Shown piece by piece: positions 43,711-54,062 of a stretch of 64,000 nucleotides of DNA. The first letter of the stretch is position 1. Every line of letters begins with the position of its first letter. Location: contig NZ_JPOO01000001.1 in assembly GCF_000733925.1 (NCBI RefSeq), forward strand, positions 496,001 through 560,000, in the 5' to 3' direction. This DNA is from Arenibacter algicola (GTDB taxonomy: Bacteria > Bacteroidota > Bacteroidia > Flavobacteriales > Flavobacteriaceae). Both the position numbers and the translations under genes were made by a program. The notes beneath the pieces are model-generated. The model ran no database searches. It saw only the letters and a list, made by a program, of their open reading frames with translations, and was not told where the DNA came from.

Positions 43711-44868
43711 ATGCCCGTGTATCATAAATTAGGTAAAATTCCCCCCAAAAGACATACTATTTTTAAGAAACAGGACGGAAGCCTGCATTACGAGCAATTG
43801 TTTGGAACCATCGGTTTTGATGGTATGTCGTCTCTAATGTACCACCTGCATAGACCAACGATGGTAAAGGAAGTGGGGAAGTCCTTCGATGTTTCCCCCA
43901 AAGCCCTGGTGTCACATAATATCAAGTCCAGATTGCTAAAAGGTTTCGAAGTGAAGCCAATGAACGATTATTTGGAAAGTAGAAGTGTAATGTTGTTCAA
44001 TTCCGATGTTCATATCTCGCTTGCGGCACCCAAAAATTCCCTGACAGATTATTTTTATAAAAATGCCGATGCGGATGAATTGTTGTTCGTCCACAAAGGT
44101 ACGGGGGTGTTAAAAACGATGTTGGGAGAAATTAGATTTGAATACGGGGATTATCTTGTTATTCCGCGTGGAATGATCTACCAGATTACTTTTGATACCG
44201 AGGAGAACAGATTGCTGATTGCGGAATCATATCATCCCATTTATACCCCAAAAAGATATAGAAATTGGTTTGGACAGCATTTGGAGCATTCCCCGTTTTG
44301 CGAGCGCGATTTTAAATTGCCGCAGAACCTACAGACCTATGATGAGTTGGGCGATTTTGTGATCAAAGTTAAAAAACAAGGTCAATTGCACCATTTGGTG
44401 TATGCTTCCCACCCATTTGATGTGGTAGGATGGGATGGTTACAATTATCCCTATGGCTTTTCCATACATAATTTTGAACCCATTACCGGGCGGGTTCACC
44501 AACCACCTCCAGTGCATCAGACTTTTGAGACTTCAGCCTTTGTGGTCTGCTCCTTTGTGCCTCGTTTATATGACTATCATCCCCAATCCATACCTGCCCC
44601 TTACAATCATTCCAATATAGATTCAGACGAGGTGTTGTATTATGTTGATGGCGACTTTATGAGCAGAAAGAATATAGACAAGGGATATATTTCCTTACAT
44701 CCTGCTGGAATCCCTCATGGCCCTCATCCGGGTACTTATGAGGCTAGTATTGGAAAATCCAAAACTGAAGAGTTGGCTGTGATGATAGATACATTTAGGC
44801 CCTTGCAGCTTACAAAGGCCGCCATGGATATTGATGATGGCAAGTATTACAAATCTTGGTTGGAATAG
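43711..44868 (+). CDS. hmgA: Homogentisate 1,2-dioxygenase
   Basis: 385 residues. A two-cupin protein of the HgmA family (Bacteroidota type, shorter than the about 430-residue proteobacterial form). Metal-site and signature regions: IHNFEPITGRVHQPPPVHQTFET, VPRLYDYHPQSIPAPYNHSNIDSDEVLYYVDGDF (His and Glu ligands) and SLHPAGIPHGPHPGTYE. It opens the ring of homogentisate in tyrosine breakdown. Other tyrosine-pathway genes (hppD, fah) are not in the window; the near neighbours are histidine-degradation genes, so amino-acid catabolism is the shared theme. Confidence 0.9.
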   Translation: MPVYHKLGKIPPKRHTIFKKQDGSLHYEQLFGTIGFDGMSSLMYHLHRPTMVKEVGKSFDVSPKALVSHNIKSRLLKGFEVKPMNDYLESRSVMLFNSDVHISLAAPKNSLTDYFYKNADADELLFVHKGTGVLKTMLGEIRFEYGDYLVIPRGMIYQITFDTEENRLLIAESYHPIYTPKRYRNWFGQHLEHSPFCERDFKLPQNLQTYDELGDFVIKVKKQGQLHHLVYASHPFDVVGWDGYNYPYGFSIHNFEPITGRVHQPPPVHQTFETSAFVVCSFVPRLYDYHPQSIPAPYNHSNIDSDEVLYYVDGDFMSRKNIDKGYISLHPAGIPHGPHPGTYEASIGKSKTEELAVMIDTFRPLQLTKAAMDIDDGKYYKSWLE

Positions 44869-44917
44869 GGTTTTTTTCCCTTGATGGGATTAGAAATGGG
44901 TTATAAGTGGTTCAATA

Positions 44918-45889
44918 TTATTGGCTTTGGTGAATCACAAAATGAATAAGGGAAGCGGCCAATTTTGCCGTTTGATGGTCAATATCATAAGTCGGATTCA
45001 TTTCGGCGATATCGAAGCTTATCATTTTTTTTGATGCAATTATAATCTTTAAGCATTCCAGGACAATTTCCGGGGAGAAACCCATTGGAGAGGCAGCACT
45101 TACACCAGGCGCGTAGGCCGAGGAAAATCCATCCAGATCAATAGTAGTGTAGATATAATCCACCTCCTTGGCAAATTGAGCTATTTTATCTTTTATGGTA
45201 TTAAAATGCAGGAGGTTGAAATTGGTTTTGTCAACATAGGAAACACCTAGGTCCTTTGCGGTGCCATAAAGGCTACTGTTATTGGCATCCTCACGGATTC
45301 CCAAACACATATAGCGGAATTTTGATTGGTCCAGTTTACACTCTTGTGCAATTTGATAAAAGGGTGTGCCAGAATTGTTATTGGTTTGGTTACTTCGTAA
45401 ATCAAAATGGGCGTCAAAATTAATGATGCCAACGGATTTATTAATGCCTTCCGTGGCTAGATATCTTTTTATTCCGTTATAATGGCCATAAGCAATGTCA
45501 TGTCCTCCTCCCAAAAGGATGGGGAAAGCGTGTTGCTGAAGCAGTTGGGTGACGGTACGCGACAAAACGGTCTGTGTTTTTTTTAAATCGCCGTCCTGGC
45601 AATCCACAGTTCCTGTGTCCAAAACTAAGGTGTTTTCCCTAAGGTGGTTTGGGAGTTTGGCGAGTTGCTTGCGGATGGCATCGGGTCCTAAGGCTGCACC
45701 TATTCTGCCTTCATTCCTTTTAACGCCCTCGTCGCAAGCATATCCCAGTATTGCCCAGGACCGCCCATTAGTAATGGGGACTTGCTCGGAATTAAGATCA
45801 ACGCAAATCACCTTTTCGTGAAGATAAAGCTGTTGGCCAGACTTGCGTCCTGTCCACAGTATAGGGTCTGTTTTGGAATAGGTGTGCAT
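44918..45889 (-). CDS. hutG: Formimidoylglutamase (HutG), arginase family
   Basis: 323 residues. The arginase-family manganese ligands are all visible: LLGGGHDIAYGHY, INFDAHFDLRSN, and TIDLDGFSSAYAPGVSA near the C-terminus. WAILGYACDEGVKRNEGRIGAALGPDAIRK is the family's substrate loop. It hydrolyses N-formimidoyl-glutamate to glutamate and formamide, the last step of histidine breakdown. It lies on the same strand as hutH-hutI-hutU but 4.8 kb downstream, beyond three cell-envelope-type genes. Confidence 0.88.
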   Translation of the reverse strand: MHTYSKTDPILWTGRKSGQQLYLHEKVICVDLNSEQVPITNGRSWAILGYACDEGVKRNEGRIGAALGPDAIRKQLAKLPNHLRENTLVLDTGTVDCQDGDLKKTQTVLSRTVTQLLQQHAFPILLGGGHDIAYGHYNGIKRYLATEGINKSVGIINFDAHFDLRSNQTNNNSGTPFYQIAQECKLDQSKFRYMCLGIREDANNSSLYGTAKDLGVSYVDKTNFNLLHFNTIKDKIAQFAKEVDYIYTTIDLDGFSSAYAPGVSAASPMGFSPEIVLECLKIIIASKKMISFDIAEMNPTYDIDHQTAKLAASLIHFVIHQSQ

Positions 45890-46070
45890 TTTTACTGAAT
45901 TTTATAGGTTGATGGCTTAGTTGGCCAATTCATGGATGCTCTGAAATTTGAACAAAATAGTTCAAAAACTTCTTCGCTATCCTAGAAAATCCCTATATCA
46001 ATATTAGTGTTTTTCCCTTGGACATTAGCAGCTGTACCTCAATATTTTTTGCAAAGAAGTTTAGGGTCTT

Positions 46071-47033
46071 TTATTGCGCTTTTGGGGCATTTATTATGTC
46101 GTATTGGATGGCCTGAAGGATAAGCTGAAAGCCCAATATGATAGATAGGGTAACAATCATAATGGTACCTGTTGGGGCAAAGGTGTTTATGGAGGCGTAG
46201 TAAATCCATTCTATAATACCAAAAATGATTCCGAACATAAACAGTGGAAATCCAAATAATAGGTATACTGAGCCAATATTGAAATCGTATAAAAAATACT
46301 CCTTAACAATACGCTTTATAAAGGTGTTGGTTAGCCTGGTCCCAAAGACAAAAGGCATTTGCCATATTTTCATGCTCGATTTTTCTTCGCCGTATATGGC
46401 GGGCATGGCAATATCCTTAATAGCCGCCTTTTCAAAGTACAGTTGCGACAAAAGGGAGGTTTCAAAATAATAGCGGTTGGCCAGATTATTAAAATTCAAC
46501 TTTTTAACAACATCGGCTTTAAGGGCCAAAAATCCATTGGTGGGATCAAAATTGTGCCAATAACCTGTAGCCGCTTTTATAAGGAATGATAAGCCTAGAT
46601 TGCCAATTCTGCGTATAAGGGGCATGGCTCTTAAAGCCTTTAGGTCCCTAAATCTGTTGCCTTTCGCAACATCGCACTTGTTTGCAATTAGTGGATCCAG
46701 TAAGTCGGGAAGGTAAGTAAGATCCATCTGGTCATCGGCATCTACCTTGATTATTATTTCTGCCCCAATTCCAATTGCTTCTTCAAATCCTCTTTTGGTG
46801 GCGCCACCTACCCCTAAATTTATTGTATTTTCTAAAAAGTAAACCGCTGCTTTGGAAGGTGCTAGTTTTTCAATATCCGCTTTTGGGAGGGGAGTGGGAC
46901 TTTGGTCGTCCACAATAATAACACTATGAATATAATCCGGTAATTTGGAAACGACGAGCAATATTTCATTGGAGGCATTGTAAAATGGGATTACAACAGC
47001 GATTTTAATAGCACTATATTTCTGCGTTTCCAT
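46071..47033 (-). CDS. Family 2 glycosyltransferase, dolichyl-phosphate-sugar synthase-like
   Basis: 320 residues. The GT2 domain at the N-terminus has AVVIPFYNASNE, VIIVDDQSPTP and the metal-binding IKVDADDQMDLTYLPDLL. The last about 90 residues carry two membrane helices (SVYLLFGFPLFMFGIIFGIIEW and TIMIVTLSIILGFQLILQAIQY), as in polyprenyl-phosphate-sugar synthases. It would charge a lipid carrier with a sugar for use on the outer side of the membrane. It follows the TPR membrane protein by 50 bp on the same strand, so the two may cooperate. Confidence 0.82.
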   Translation of the reverse strand: METQKYSAIKIAVVIPFYNASNEILLVVSKLPDYIHSVIIVDDQSPTPLPKADIEKLAPSKAAVYFLENTINLGVGGATKRGFEEAIGIGAEIIIKVDADDQMDLTYLPDLLDPLIANKCDVAKGNRFRDLKALRAMPLIRRIGNLGLSFLIKAATGYWHNFDPTNGFLALKADVVKKLNFNNLANRYYFETSLLSQLYFEKAAIKDIAMPAIYGEEKSSMKIWQMPFVFGTRLTNTFIKRIVKEYFLYDFNIGSVYLLFGFPLFMFGIIFGIIEWIYYASINTFAPTGTIMIVTLSIILGFQLILQAIQYDIINAPKAQ

Positions 47034-47083
47034 GGTTGCCGGGTTAGTTGCGATTCTTTTTTGTATTAGCTTTGATTTCTATT

Positions 47084-49489
47084 CTAAAAGTTCCTGGCCT
47101 GTTGTTCGGCGTAATTTAGATTGCCTTTGGCCAACTTGGAACCAGCGTCTAGTTTTAACGCTTCATTACATGCGGCTATTGCCTTCTGATATTTTTTGAG
47201 TTGGTTGAAGGAAGAACAAATGTTGTTATAAGCAATGGCATTGGGTATAATTGCGTTCGACTTCCTTGCTGCGGCTATACAGCTTTGATATTTTTCCTTT
47301 TTGTAAAATTCAAGACTAAGATTTATATAATAAGCAGATGCTTCCTTATCCGATAAACTTGAAGTAGCGTTGGCCAAATCTTTCTTTTTGTCCTCGGCAT
47401 TTGCCAAATTGTTTTTCGCCAATTGATAGGACGGGTTCAATTCAAGTGCTTTTTGGTAGGCTTCAATGGCCTGGTCATAGTTCAAGAGATAAAAATGGCC
47501 TATACCTATATTGTTGTAGGCATCGGCGTATTCCGGATTTAATTCCACTGCTTTCCCTGCTACTCGGATACAATCTTCGTAGTTACCTTCATTAAAATAT
47601 TGCAAACTCAAATTTAGGTATTTTTCTGGGCTGGGAGAATCGGAGACCTCTTCTTCCAAAACTGTCAATACTGATTTTTTGTTCAAGGCAATATCCAAAT
47701 ATTTTTTTGAAGTGTCATCTTTTGGCCAGTTGGCCAAAACTTCATTGCTAAAGCTTTTCATATTGTCCCAATCCTTAAGTTTATGATAGGATTTGAAGAT
47801 ATAGTCGTTTGTGTCAAGATAATTGGGAACACTTTGGTTTACGTGTTTAAATTGGTCTATAGCCTCATCAAATTTATTGTTTTGAAATAAATATCGACCA
47901 TAGAAGTATTTGGTTTTATGGTTTGCATCATTAAGGGATAAGGATTTTTGGAAATATTTATCTGCACTTTCCTTATCCCCTATGGCATTTTTCAGGATAC
48001 CCATATTAGTGTAAATACTGGAGTAATATGGAACATATTCCAAGGCATTGTTAAACGATATTTCGGCATTGCTATAATCGCCTTGGGCCATTAGAGCTAG
48101 GCCATAATTCATATGTCCGCGACCATTTTTTGGACTTTTTATGGTTACATCCTTCCAGAGACTAATTTCATCTTTCCATACTTTGTTTCGCTGGTGCACG
48201 CCATAGGCATTGGCGAACAGGAAAAAGATTATGAACAGGGATATTATGGACATACCTTTTTTTGAGGTGAATATTTTGGGAAAATATGTTTCGAGAAAAT
48301 ATTTGGAACCAAAAACAAAAGCTATAGTGAGTCCCATATATGGGATAAAGCTTCGGTGGTCATTAAGCACCTCTGCAAAGGGAAGTACGGAGGAAGAGGG
48401 TAGTAGAGAGATAAAGAACCAGAGTAGGCCAAAGGAAAATAATTTAGTTTCCCTCTTTTTCGATGTTTTTAACGCTAAGAAAATCAATGCCCCTATTCCA
48501 ACAATGCCCAAAATGGCCCTGTAATCCATAATAGATTCAAAAGCTACCCAATCCGTATCTGCAGATAGGTTATAGGGAATAAAATAGGTTAGTATATAGT
48601 GGCACATGACCAGGGGCTGGGTAATCAAATAATTATAACGATCAACACCTCCGGGTGCAAAGGTATCCGGAAGCATGGAGAAATAGAATACCAAAAAGGC
48701 CACGGTAAGAATAAATGACGGGAACACTTTAACAAAGGAGCGGATACATTTTTTAAATTCCGTTGCCCGGTAGAACCGCAATAGATCTACGTCCTCTTCA
48801 AAAATTAAAAAATATAGGAACAGCAGCGGTGAAAACACCAAAGCCATTTCTTTGGAAAAGAAACCTATAAATGGGAAAATAAGATAAAGATGCCATTTCC
48901 TCCATTTCCCGCCACTCAAAAATGCAACAAACCCCAATAGCACATAGAAGCCGGCTACAATTTCCGATCGCTGAATAATATAGTTGACCGTTTCTGCATT
49001 GGCACATAATAAACCGAAAGCGGCAGCTATCAGGAGGCCCCAAAACTGGTTGTATTGGGAGAATTCCAACCTATCCAGTAGTTTTTTAACAAAAAGGCAA
49101 AGTGCGGCACAGGTTAAAATAAAGAATACAAAAATGTGGATATGAAATGCAAGTGGGTCCAGTCCACCTCCAAGTTTGTAGTCAATGGCATTTTCAAGAG
49201 TGGTGTAGGGCCGGTAGGACCTATTGCTGGGGAGTGTACTAAATGTTGTTACATCCTTAAAAAATGCCGTTGCGTTTACTTCGGTAATGGCCTTGTTCTC
49301 TTCTATGGTATGGCTATCGTCAAAATGAAAGCCATTTTGAAAATGATTGGAGTAAGCCGCAAGGAGCGTCAATAATAGAAAGATGCAAAGTAGTATAAAT
49401 ATCGGATTTCTAAAGGAGTTGTTGTTATCGCCAGTAAATCCGGTAAACTTGTTTATCGAGTTTTTAATTTTCAGTAATATTGCAATCAT
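47084..49489 (-). CDS. Multipass membrane protein with C-terminal TPR repeats, TMTC/GT-C-like
   Basis: 801 residues. About ten membrane helices fill residues 30-440. The first outside loop has FHFDDSHTIEENKAI, an acidic pair of the kind used by GT-C lipid-linked-sugar transferases and by TMTC O-mannosyltransferases. Residues about 455-800 hold seven or more TPR motifs (for example YADAYNNIGIGHFYLLNYDQAIEAYQKALELNP). A transferase that uses the product of the adjacent GT2 enzyme to glycosylate proteins is a plausible reading, not proved. Same strand as the GT2 and methyltransferase genes. Confidence 0.7.
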   Translation of the reverse strand: MIAILLKIKNSINKFTGFTGDNNNSFRNPIFILLCIFLLLTLLAAYSNHFQNGFHFDDSHTIEENKAITEVNATAFFKDVTTFSTLPSNRSYRPYTTLENAIDYKLGGGLDPLAFHIHIFVFFILTCAALCLFVKKLLDRLEFSQYNQFWGLLIAAAFGLLCANAETVNYIIQRSEIVAGFYVLLGFVAFLSGGKWRKWHLYLIFPFIGFFSKEMALVFSPLLFLYFLIFEEDVDLLRFYRATEFKKCIRSFVKVFPSFILTVAFLVFYFSMLPDTFAPGGVDRYNYLITQPLVMCHYILTYFIPYNLSADTDWVAFESIMDYRAILGIVGIGALIFLALKTSKKRETKLFSFGLLWFFISLLPSSSVLPFAEVLNDHRSFIPYMGLTIAFVFGSKYFLETYFPKIFTSKKGMSIISLFIIFFLFANAYGVHQRNKVWKDEISLWKDVTIKSPKNGRGHMNYGLALMAQGDYSNAEISFNNALEYVPYYSSIYTNMGILKNAIGDKESADKYFQKSLSLNDANHKTKYFYGRYLFQNNKFDEAIDQFKHVNQSVPNYLDTNDYIFKSYHKLKDWDNMKSFSNEVLANWPKDDTSKKYLDIALNKKSVLTVLEEEVSDSPSPEKYLNLSLQYFNEGNYEDCIRVAGKAVELNPEYADAYNNIGIGHFYLLNYDQAIEAYQKALELNPSYQLAKNNLANAEDKKKDLANATSSLSDKEASAYYINLSLEFYKKEKYQSCIAAARKSNAIIPNAIAYNNICSSFNQLKKYQKAIAACNEALKLDAGSKLAKGNLNYAEQQARNF

Positions 49490-49643
49490 CGAGTTTGGTG
49501 ATTTTATACTTCTTGGCGTTTTAACAGCTAGGAATCAAATGAATCTAAACTGCCCATTCGTAATAATTAACAAACTAAATTAACATTTTAACGATATTTG
49601 ATTTTAAATGTTGTTTTGAAGAAACTACATTTTTTATGCTCAA

Positions 49644-50498
49644 TTACCTTTTTCTAAATATAAAACAACGGGTGTCCGGGAAAATTTGTAAAAATGGAAA
49701 CAAAAGAAACACTCCAATTTTAGTTGCTATTTTCGCCAGAGTTCCTTGTTGGTTATCCTGTTCTATCCTATCTGATATTTCAGATAAATTAATGGTTTTT
49801 AAAGGAAATGATTCAACTGCTTCAAAATTGTTGTCCAGGGCCAATTTAATCAAGGTTGGTTTGGTAAAGTAACTCAAATGTGGGCTGTGAAAATTAAATT
49901 GCCACATTCTATCCATTAAGGATTTTACCCCGAATAGATAAGCCATTTTGGAAATGAAATATATTAAACCACTTTGTTGAGGTAAATTAACGATCAATAG
50001 TCCTTCCGGATTAAGTAAACCGTAATTGGCTTCCATAATTCCCTTAAGATCGGGCAGGTGTTCCAAAACATCATTATAGGCAATAAAATCAAAATGTGAT
50101 TCTTCTTGTAGATCTTGTGGAAAAAAACCATTCTTTACTTGCAAGCCTTCCTTTTGGTAGTGTTCATTGAAGCGGGTTTCCGGTTCAATGCCCAAGCAAC
50201 TAATCCCATGGTCCCTGCAGACCTCCAAAAACCAACCATATCCCGGACCTACCTCGAGCCCCTTGGATTTAATTTCCTTGTTTTTCTTAATGGAGGCTAT
50301 GATATGTTGGAAATTCTCTTTCCTTAAATTGATAAGTGCTTTTTCACGGGTTTCTTCATTTAAATCAGAAACCAAACTTTTGTTGAAAGTGGCATCGGGA
50401 CAAAATTGAAAACCGCAATTAGTACATTGATGCACATTAAATTTAAGCTGGTATTTTAATTTGGTTTTGGGGTGGTTACAGATTGGACAGGGAATCAT
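49644..50498 (-). CDS. SAM-dependent methyltransferase with N-terminal zinc ribbon
   Basis: 284 residues. MIPCPICNHPKTK and HQCTNCGFQF form a four-Cys zinc ribbon. A class I methyltransferase fold follows, with motif I LEVGPGYGWFLEVCRDHG, the acidic residue after strand 2 (CLGIEPET) and DFIAYNDVLEHLPD. Relatives often act on sugars or lipid-linked intermediates. It is 155 bp upstream of the TPR membrane gene and 235 bp downstream of hutU, all on the minus strand. The acceptor is unknown. Confidence 0.8.
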   Translation of the reverse strand: MIPCPICNHPKTKLKYQLKFNVHQCTNCGFQFCPDATFNKSLVSDLNEETREKALINLRKENFQHIIASIKKNKEIKSKGLEVGPGYGWFLEVCRDHGISCLGIEPETRFNEHYQKEGLQVKNGFFPQDLQEESHFDFIAYNDVLEHLPDLKGIMEANYGLLNPEGLLIVNLPQQSGLIYFISKMAYLFGVKSLMDRMWQFNFHSPHLSYFTKPTLIKLALDNNFEAVESFPLKTINLSEISDRIEQDNQQGTLAKIATKIGVFLLFPFLQIFPDTRCFIFRKR

Positions 50499-50733
50499 TA
50501 TTTAAAAAACTAATTTATAGTATGTTTATTCCAACAAAAGGGGGAACAATCCTTAAAGCAATGTCTATTTATTTGGTTGAGGAACTGTTTAGTGAATAAA
50601 AATAGATGATTCCAAGTAATATTTAAAATTTTCGATATTTATTTTGCCCTAAACGTAGTGGCCGGTAGGATTTTGATTACGACTAAGGCTTGTGAGGCAT
50701 ATGTGGCTATCGAAAAAGAATTGAAATATATTT

Positions 50734-52746
50734 TTATGGAAACAAAATATCCAGTAATTCATCCTCAACTATATTTGGCAAGGTAACCTTTAATTCCGGT
50801 GTTCGGGCCATTTCCCGTTTTATTGCAAACAAGGCTTCTTTGTTTCTGGCCCAACTTCTTCTAGATATTCCATTATTTACATCATAAAACAACATGTTTT
50901 TTAGACGTTCAGCGGCATCGTCTGAACCATCCAACACTAAACCGAAACCACCGTTGATGACTTCTCCCCAACCTATACCTCCACCGTTGTGAATGGATAC
51001 CCAAGTGGCGCCCCTAAAGCTATCTCCAATTACATTGTGGATGGCCATGTCTGCAGTATACTTGCTGCCATCATAAATATTGCTCGTTTCCCTAAAGGGC
51101 GAGTCTGTACCGCCCACGTCATGGTGATCCCGTCCCAAAACAATGGGTGCACTGATTTCTCCGGATTTAATGGCATTGTTGAAGGCCATAGCAATTTTGG
51201 CCCTTCCTTCAGCATCCGCATATAGGATGCGGGCCTGTGAGCCTACTACCATTTTGTTGGATAAAGCTTCCCTGATCCACTTTATATTGTCCTCTATTTG
51301 CTGTTGGATCTCAGAGGGTGCGTTAATCTTAATTTCTTCTAAAGTTTGGAGTGCAATATCATCCGTTTTTTGCAAATCCATTGGGTCTCCCGAGGTGCAT
51401 ACCCATCTAAAGGGTCCAAATCCATAATCAAAACACATTGGGCCTAAAATATCCTGAACGTAAGATGGATATCTAAATTCCAGACCATTTTCAGCCATTA
51501 TTTGGGCTCCTGCTCTGGATGCCTCCAATAAAAAGGCATTGCCATAATCAAAAAAATAGGTGCCTTTGGCCGTATGTTTGTTAATAGCGGTTACCTGTCT
51601 TCTTAACGAAGCCTGTACTTTTTGTTTAAAAGCTTCTGGATTGGTCCTCATAAGCTGATTGGATTCTTCAAAAGAAAGGCCTACAGGATAATAGCCCCCT
51701 GACCATGGGTTGTGAAGGGAGGTCTGGTCGGAACCCAAATGGATGAATATATTTTCCTGGTAGAACTTTTCCCATACATCCACTATATTTCCAATATAGG
51801 CCAAGGAGACAACTTCCTTTTGTTGTATTGCCATTCTGGCCCGCTCTACCAATTGTTCCAAATCTTCCAAAAGCTCATCTACCCAGCCTTGTTGATGTCT
51901 TTTCTGAGCAGCAGCCTTGTTTACCTCTGCACATATGGTAATACAGCCGGCAATATTTCCCGCCTTGGGCTGGGCTCCACTCATACCCCCTAAGCCGGAA
52001 GTGAGAAATATTTTTCCTTTAGCGGATTCCTCTTTTTGTAGGACTTTTCTAAAGGCGTTCAAAACAGTAATCGTGGTGCCATGAACTATGCCTTGTGGCC
52101 CAATATACATATAGGATCCTGCCGTCATTTGTCCGTATTGGGTAACACCTAGGGCATTATACTTCTCCCAATCATCCTGTTTGGAATAGTTGGGAATCAT
52201 CATCCCATTGGTGACCACCACTCTTGGAGCCTCTTTTGAAGAGGGAAATAGCCCCATGGGATGCCCTGAATATATGTGCAGGGTTTGTTCGTTGGTCATA
52301 TTCGCCAGGTACTGCATGGTCAAAAGATACTGTGCCCAATTCTGAAATACGGCACCATTGCCCCCATAGGTTATTAGTTCTTCTGGATGTTGTGCTACCT
52401 GGGGGTCTAAATTGTTTTGTATCATCAGCATTATACTGGCCGCCTGTTTACTTTTTGCGGGATAATGATCAATTGGTCTTGCATATAGAGGGTAATCCGG
52501 CTTAAAGCGATACATATAGATTCTGCCCAAAGTATTTAATTCTTGGGCAAATTCTCTTCCAAGGATTTGGTGCCAATCGGATGGAAAATAGCGCAAGGCA
52601 TTGCGTATGGCCAATTTTTTCTCATCTAAGGATAGTATATCCTTGCGTTTTGGGGCTCTATTTGCATTATTGGGATAGTCTTTTTTATTGGGCATTTCCT
52701 TTGGAATGCCTTGGAGTATTTGAGCTTTAAAATTTTCTTCCGTCAT
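50734..52746 (-). CDS. hutU: Urocanate hydratase
   Basis: 670 residues, the longer variant (about 555 in Pseudomonas). Signature stretches: TYGGNGAVFQNWAQYLLTMQYLANM, LTSGLGGMSGAQPKAGNIAG, GSDQTSLHNPWSGGYYPVGLS, FDYGFGPFRWVCTSGDP, GRDHHDVGGTDSPFRETS and VSIHNGGGIGWGEVINGGFGLVLDGS. It uses tightly bound NAD as an electrophile to convert urocanate to imidazolone propionate. It begins 14 bp after hutI, so the two are co-transcribed. The extra length is in the N-terminal and helical regions. Confidence 0.95.
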   Translation of the reverse strand: MTEENFKAQILQGIPKEMPNKKDYPNNANRAPKRKDILSLDEKKLAIRNALRYFPSDWHQILGREFAQELNTLGRIYMYRFKPDYPLYARPIDHYPAKSKQAASIMLMIQNNLDPQVAQHPEELITYGGNGAVFQNWAQYLLTMQYLANMTNEQTLHIYSGHPMGLFPSSKEAPRVVVTNGMMIPNYSKQDDWEKYNALGVTQYGQMTAGSYMYIGPQGIVHGTTITVLNAFRKVLQKEESAKGKIFLTSGLGGMSGAQPKAGNIAGCITICAEVNKAAAQKRHQQGWVDELLEDLEQLVERARMAIQQKEVVSLAYIGNIVDVWEKFYQENIFIHLGSDQTSLHNPWSGGYYPVGLSFEESNQLMRTNPEAFKQKVQASLRRQVTAINKHTAKGTYFFDYGNAFLLEASRAGAQIMAENGLEFRYPSYVQDILGPMCFDYGFGPFRWVCTSGDPMDLQKTDDIALQTLEEIKINAPSEIQQQIEDNIKWIREALSNKMVVGSQARILYADAEGRAKIAMAFNNAIKSGEISAPIVLGRDHHDVGGTDSPFRETSNIYDGSKYTADMAIHNVIGDSFRGATWVSIHNGGGIGWGEVINGGFGLVLDGSDDAAERLKNMLFYDVNNGISRRSWARNKEALFAIKREMARTPELKVTLPNIVEDELLDILFP

Positions 52747-52760
52747 CGTTCGGGTCTTTT

Positions 52761-54011
52761 TTAGTTATTACCGACTACCAATTTTCCCTTTATGCATACA
52801 AGGGAAGGCAGCATCATACCTTGTTGATAAAGTATTTCTTTGTAATCGTTGGTTGGGAATGCAATAAGATCTGCCAATAATCCGGTTTTCAATGTACCGC
52901 GATCCTCTAAGTTTAAAGCTGCCGCAGCCCTAAATGTAATCCCAGCCAACACCTCGGTATTTGTGAGTTTCTCAAATGTTCCGAGTACGGCTGCCTGAAC
53001 CAATAAATTACCCATTGGGGCGGAACCGGGATTCCAATCGCTGGCTATGGCCAAGGCTGCTCCTGCATCCAATAATCGGCGCGCCGGGGTATAGCTACAT
53101 CCCAATCCCATAGAGGCACCGGGCAAGGCAGTTGCTACAGTATTGCTTTTGGCGAGTAGCTGAATTTCTTTTTCTGTACTTGCTTCCAAGTGATCGGCAC
53201 TTACTGCCTTATATTTAACAGCAACATCACTACCTCCGGTTGAAAATTGGTCGGCATGTACAGTGATATCGAATCCCATGGCCTTCGCATTGTCAAAATA
53301 TGCTGCGATTGAAACGGGAGAAAAGGCCCCTTCCTCCACGAAGGCATCAATTCTATTGGCTAACTTTTCTTTTTTTAAAATTGGAAATAGTAAAGTGCTT
53401 ATTTCCAAAAGATAATCGGCTGGACTTCCCTGACAATCTTTGGGGACCATATGTGCCGCCAAACATGTGGGAATTAGGTGGGGATGACATTGTTTATCGG
53501 CTTGCGCAATGGCGCTTAACATTTTTAGTTCCTCTTCAACCGAAAGTCCGTAGCCGCTTTTTACTTCTATGGTGGTCACACCATGGGCCAAATGTCTGTC
53601 CGCTCTTTTTTTTACACCCTCTATCAAGGAGGATGTGGTGGCCTTTCTAGTCTCGGTAACCGTATCCCAAATTCCACCTCCAGCTTTGGCAATTTCGAGA
53701 TAGGTTTTACCTGAATTGCGTAGGGCATAGTCTTTGGCCCTGCTTCCTCCAAAACAAATATGGGTATGGGCATCAATTAATCCGGGAAGGCATACCATGT
53801 TGGATTGGATAGGTATATTTTGCGCATTTAGGTGGTTTGCTTTTGTCTGAATTTCAGGATAAGATCCTATGGCGTGAATTATGTCATCCACCATAATAAT
53901 ACCCCCATTTTCCAATATCGGTAATTGCTCGTCAGATAGTGGGCCTTTTAGCGGTAGACCTGTCATCGTCAAGATTTGCTTAAAGGGGCCTATAAGGGTG
54001 TATTTTTTCAT
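52761..54011 (-). CDS. hutI: Imidazolonepropionase
   Basis: 416 residues of the amidohydrolase superfamily. Metal ligands: GLIDAHTHICFGGSRAKDYALR, TVHADQFSTGGSD, and the Asp in ALAIASDWNPGSAP. GVTTIEVKSGYGLS is the family's substrate segment. It hydrolyses 4-imidazolone-5-propionate to formimidoyl-glutamate, which HutG then cleaves. It lies 51 bp after hutH and 14 bp before hutU, forming the core hutHIU operon. Confidence 0.95.
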   Translation of the reverse strand: MKKYTLIGPFKQILTMTGLPLKGPLSDEQLPILENGGIIMVDDIIHAIGSYPEIQTKANHLNAQNIPIQSNMVCLPGLIDAHTHICFGGSRAKDYALRNSGKTYLEIAKAGGGIWDTVTETRKATTSSLIEGVKKRADRHLAHGVTTIEVKSGYGLSVEEELKMLSAIAQADKQCHPHLIPTCLAAHMVPKDCQGSPADYLLEISTLLFPILKKEKLANRIDAFVEEGAFSPVSIAAYFDNAKAMGFDITVHADQFSTGGSDVAVKYKAVSADHLEASTEKEIQLLAKSNTVATALPGASMGLGCSYTPARRLLDAGAALAIASDWNPGSAPMGNLLVQAAVLGTFEKLTNTEVLAGITFRAAAALNLEDRGTLKTGLLADLIAFPTNDYKEILYQQGMMLPSLVCIKGKLVVGNN

Positions 54012-54062
54012 GTTTGTTCAATGTCTGAATTGTGCTTGGGGTACTTAATATTTTGCAATTGC

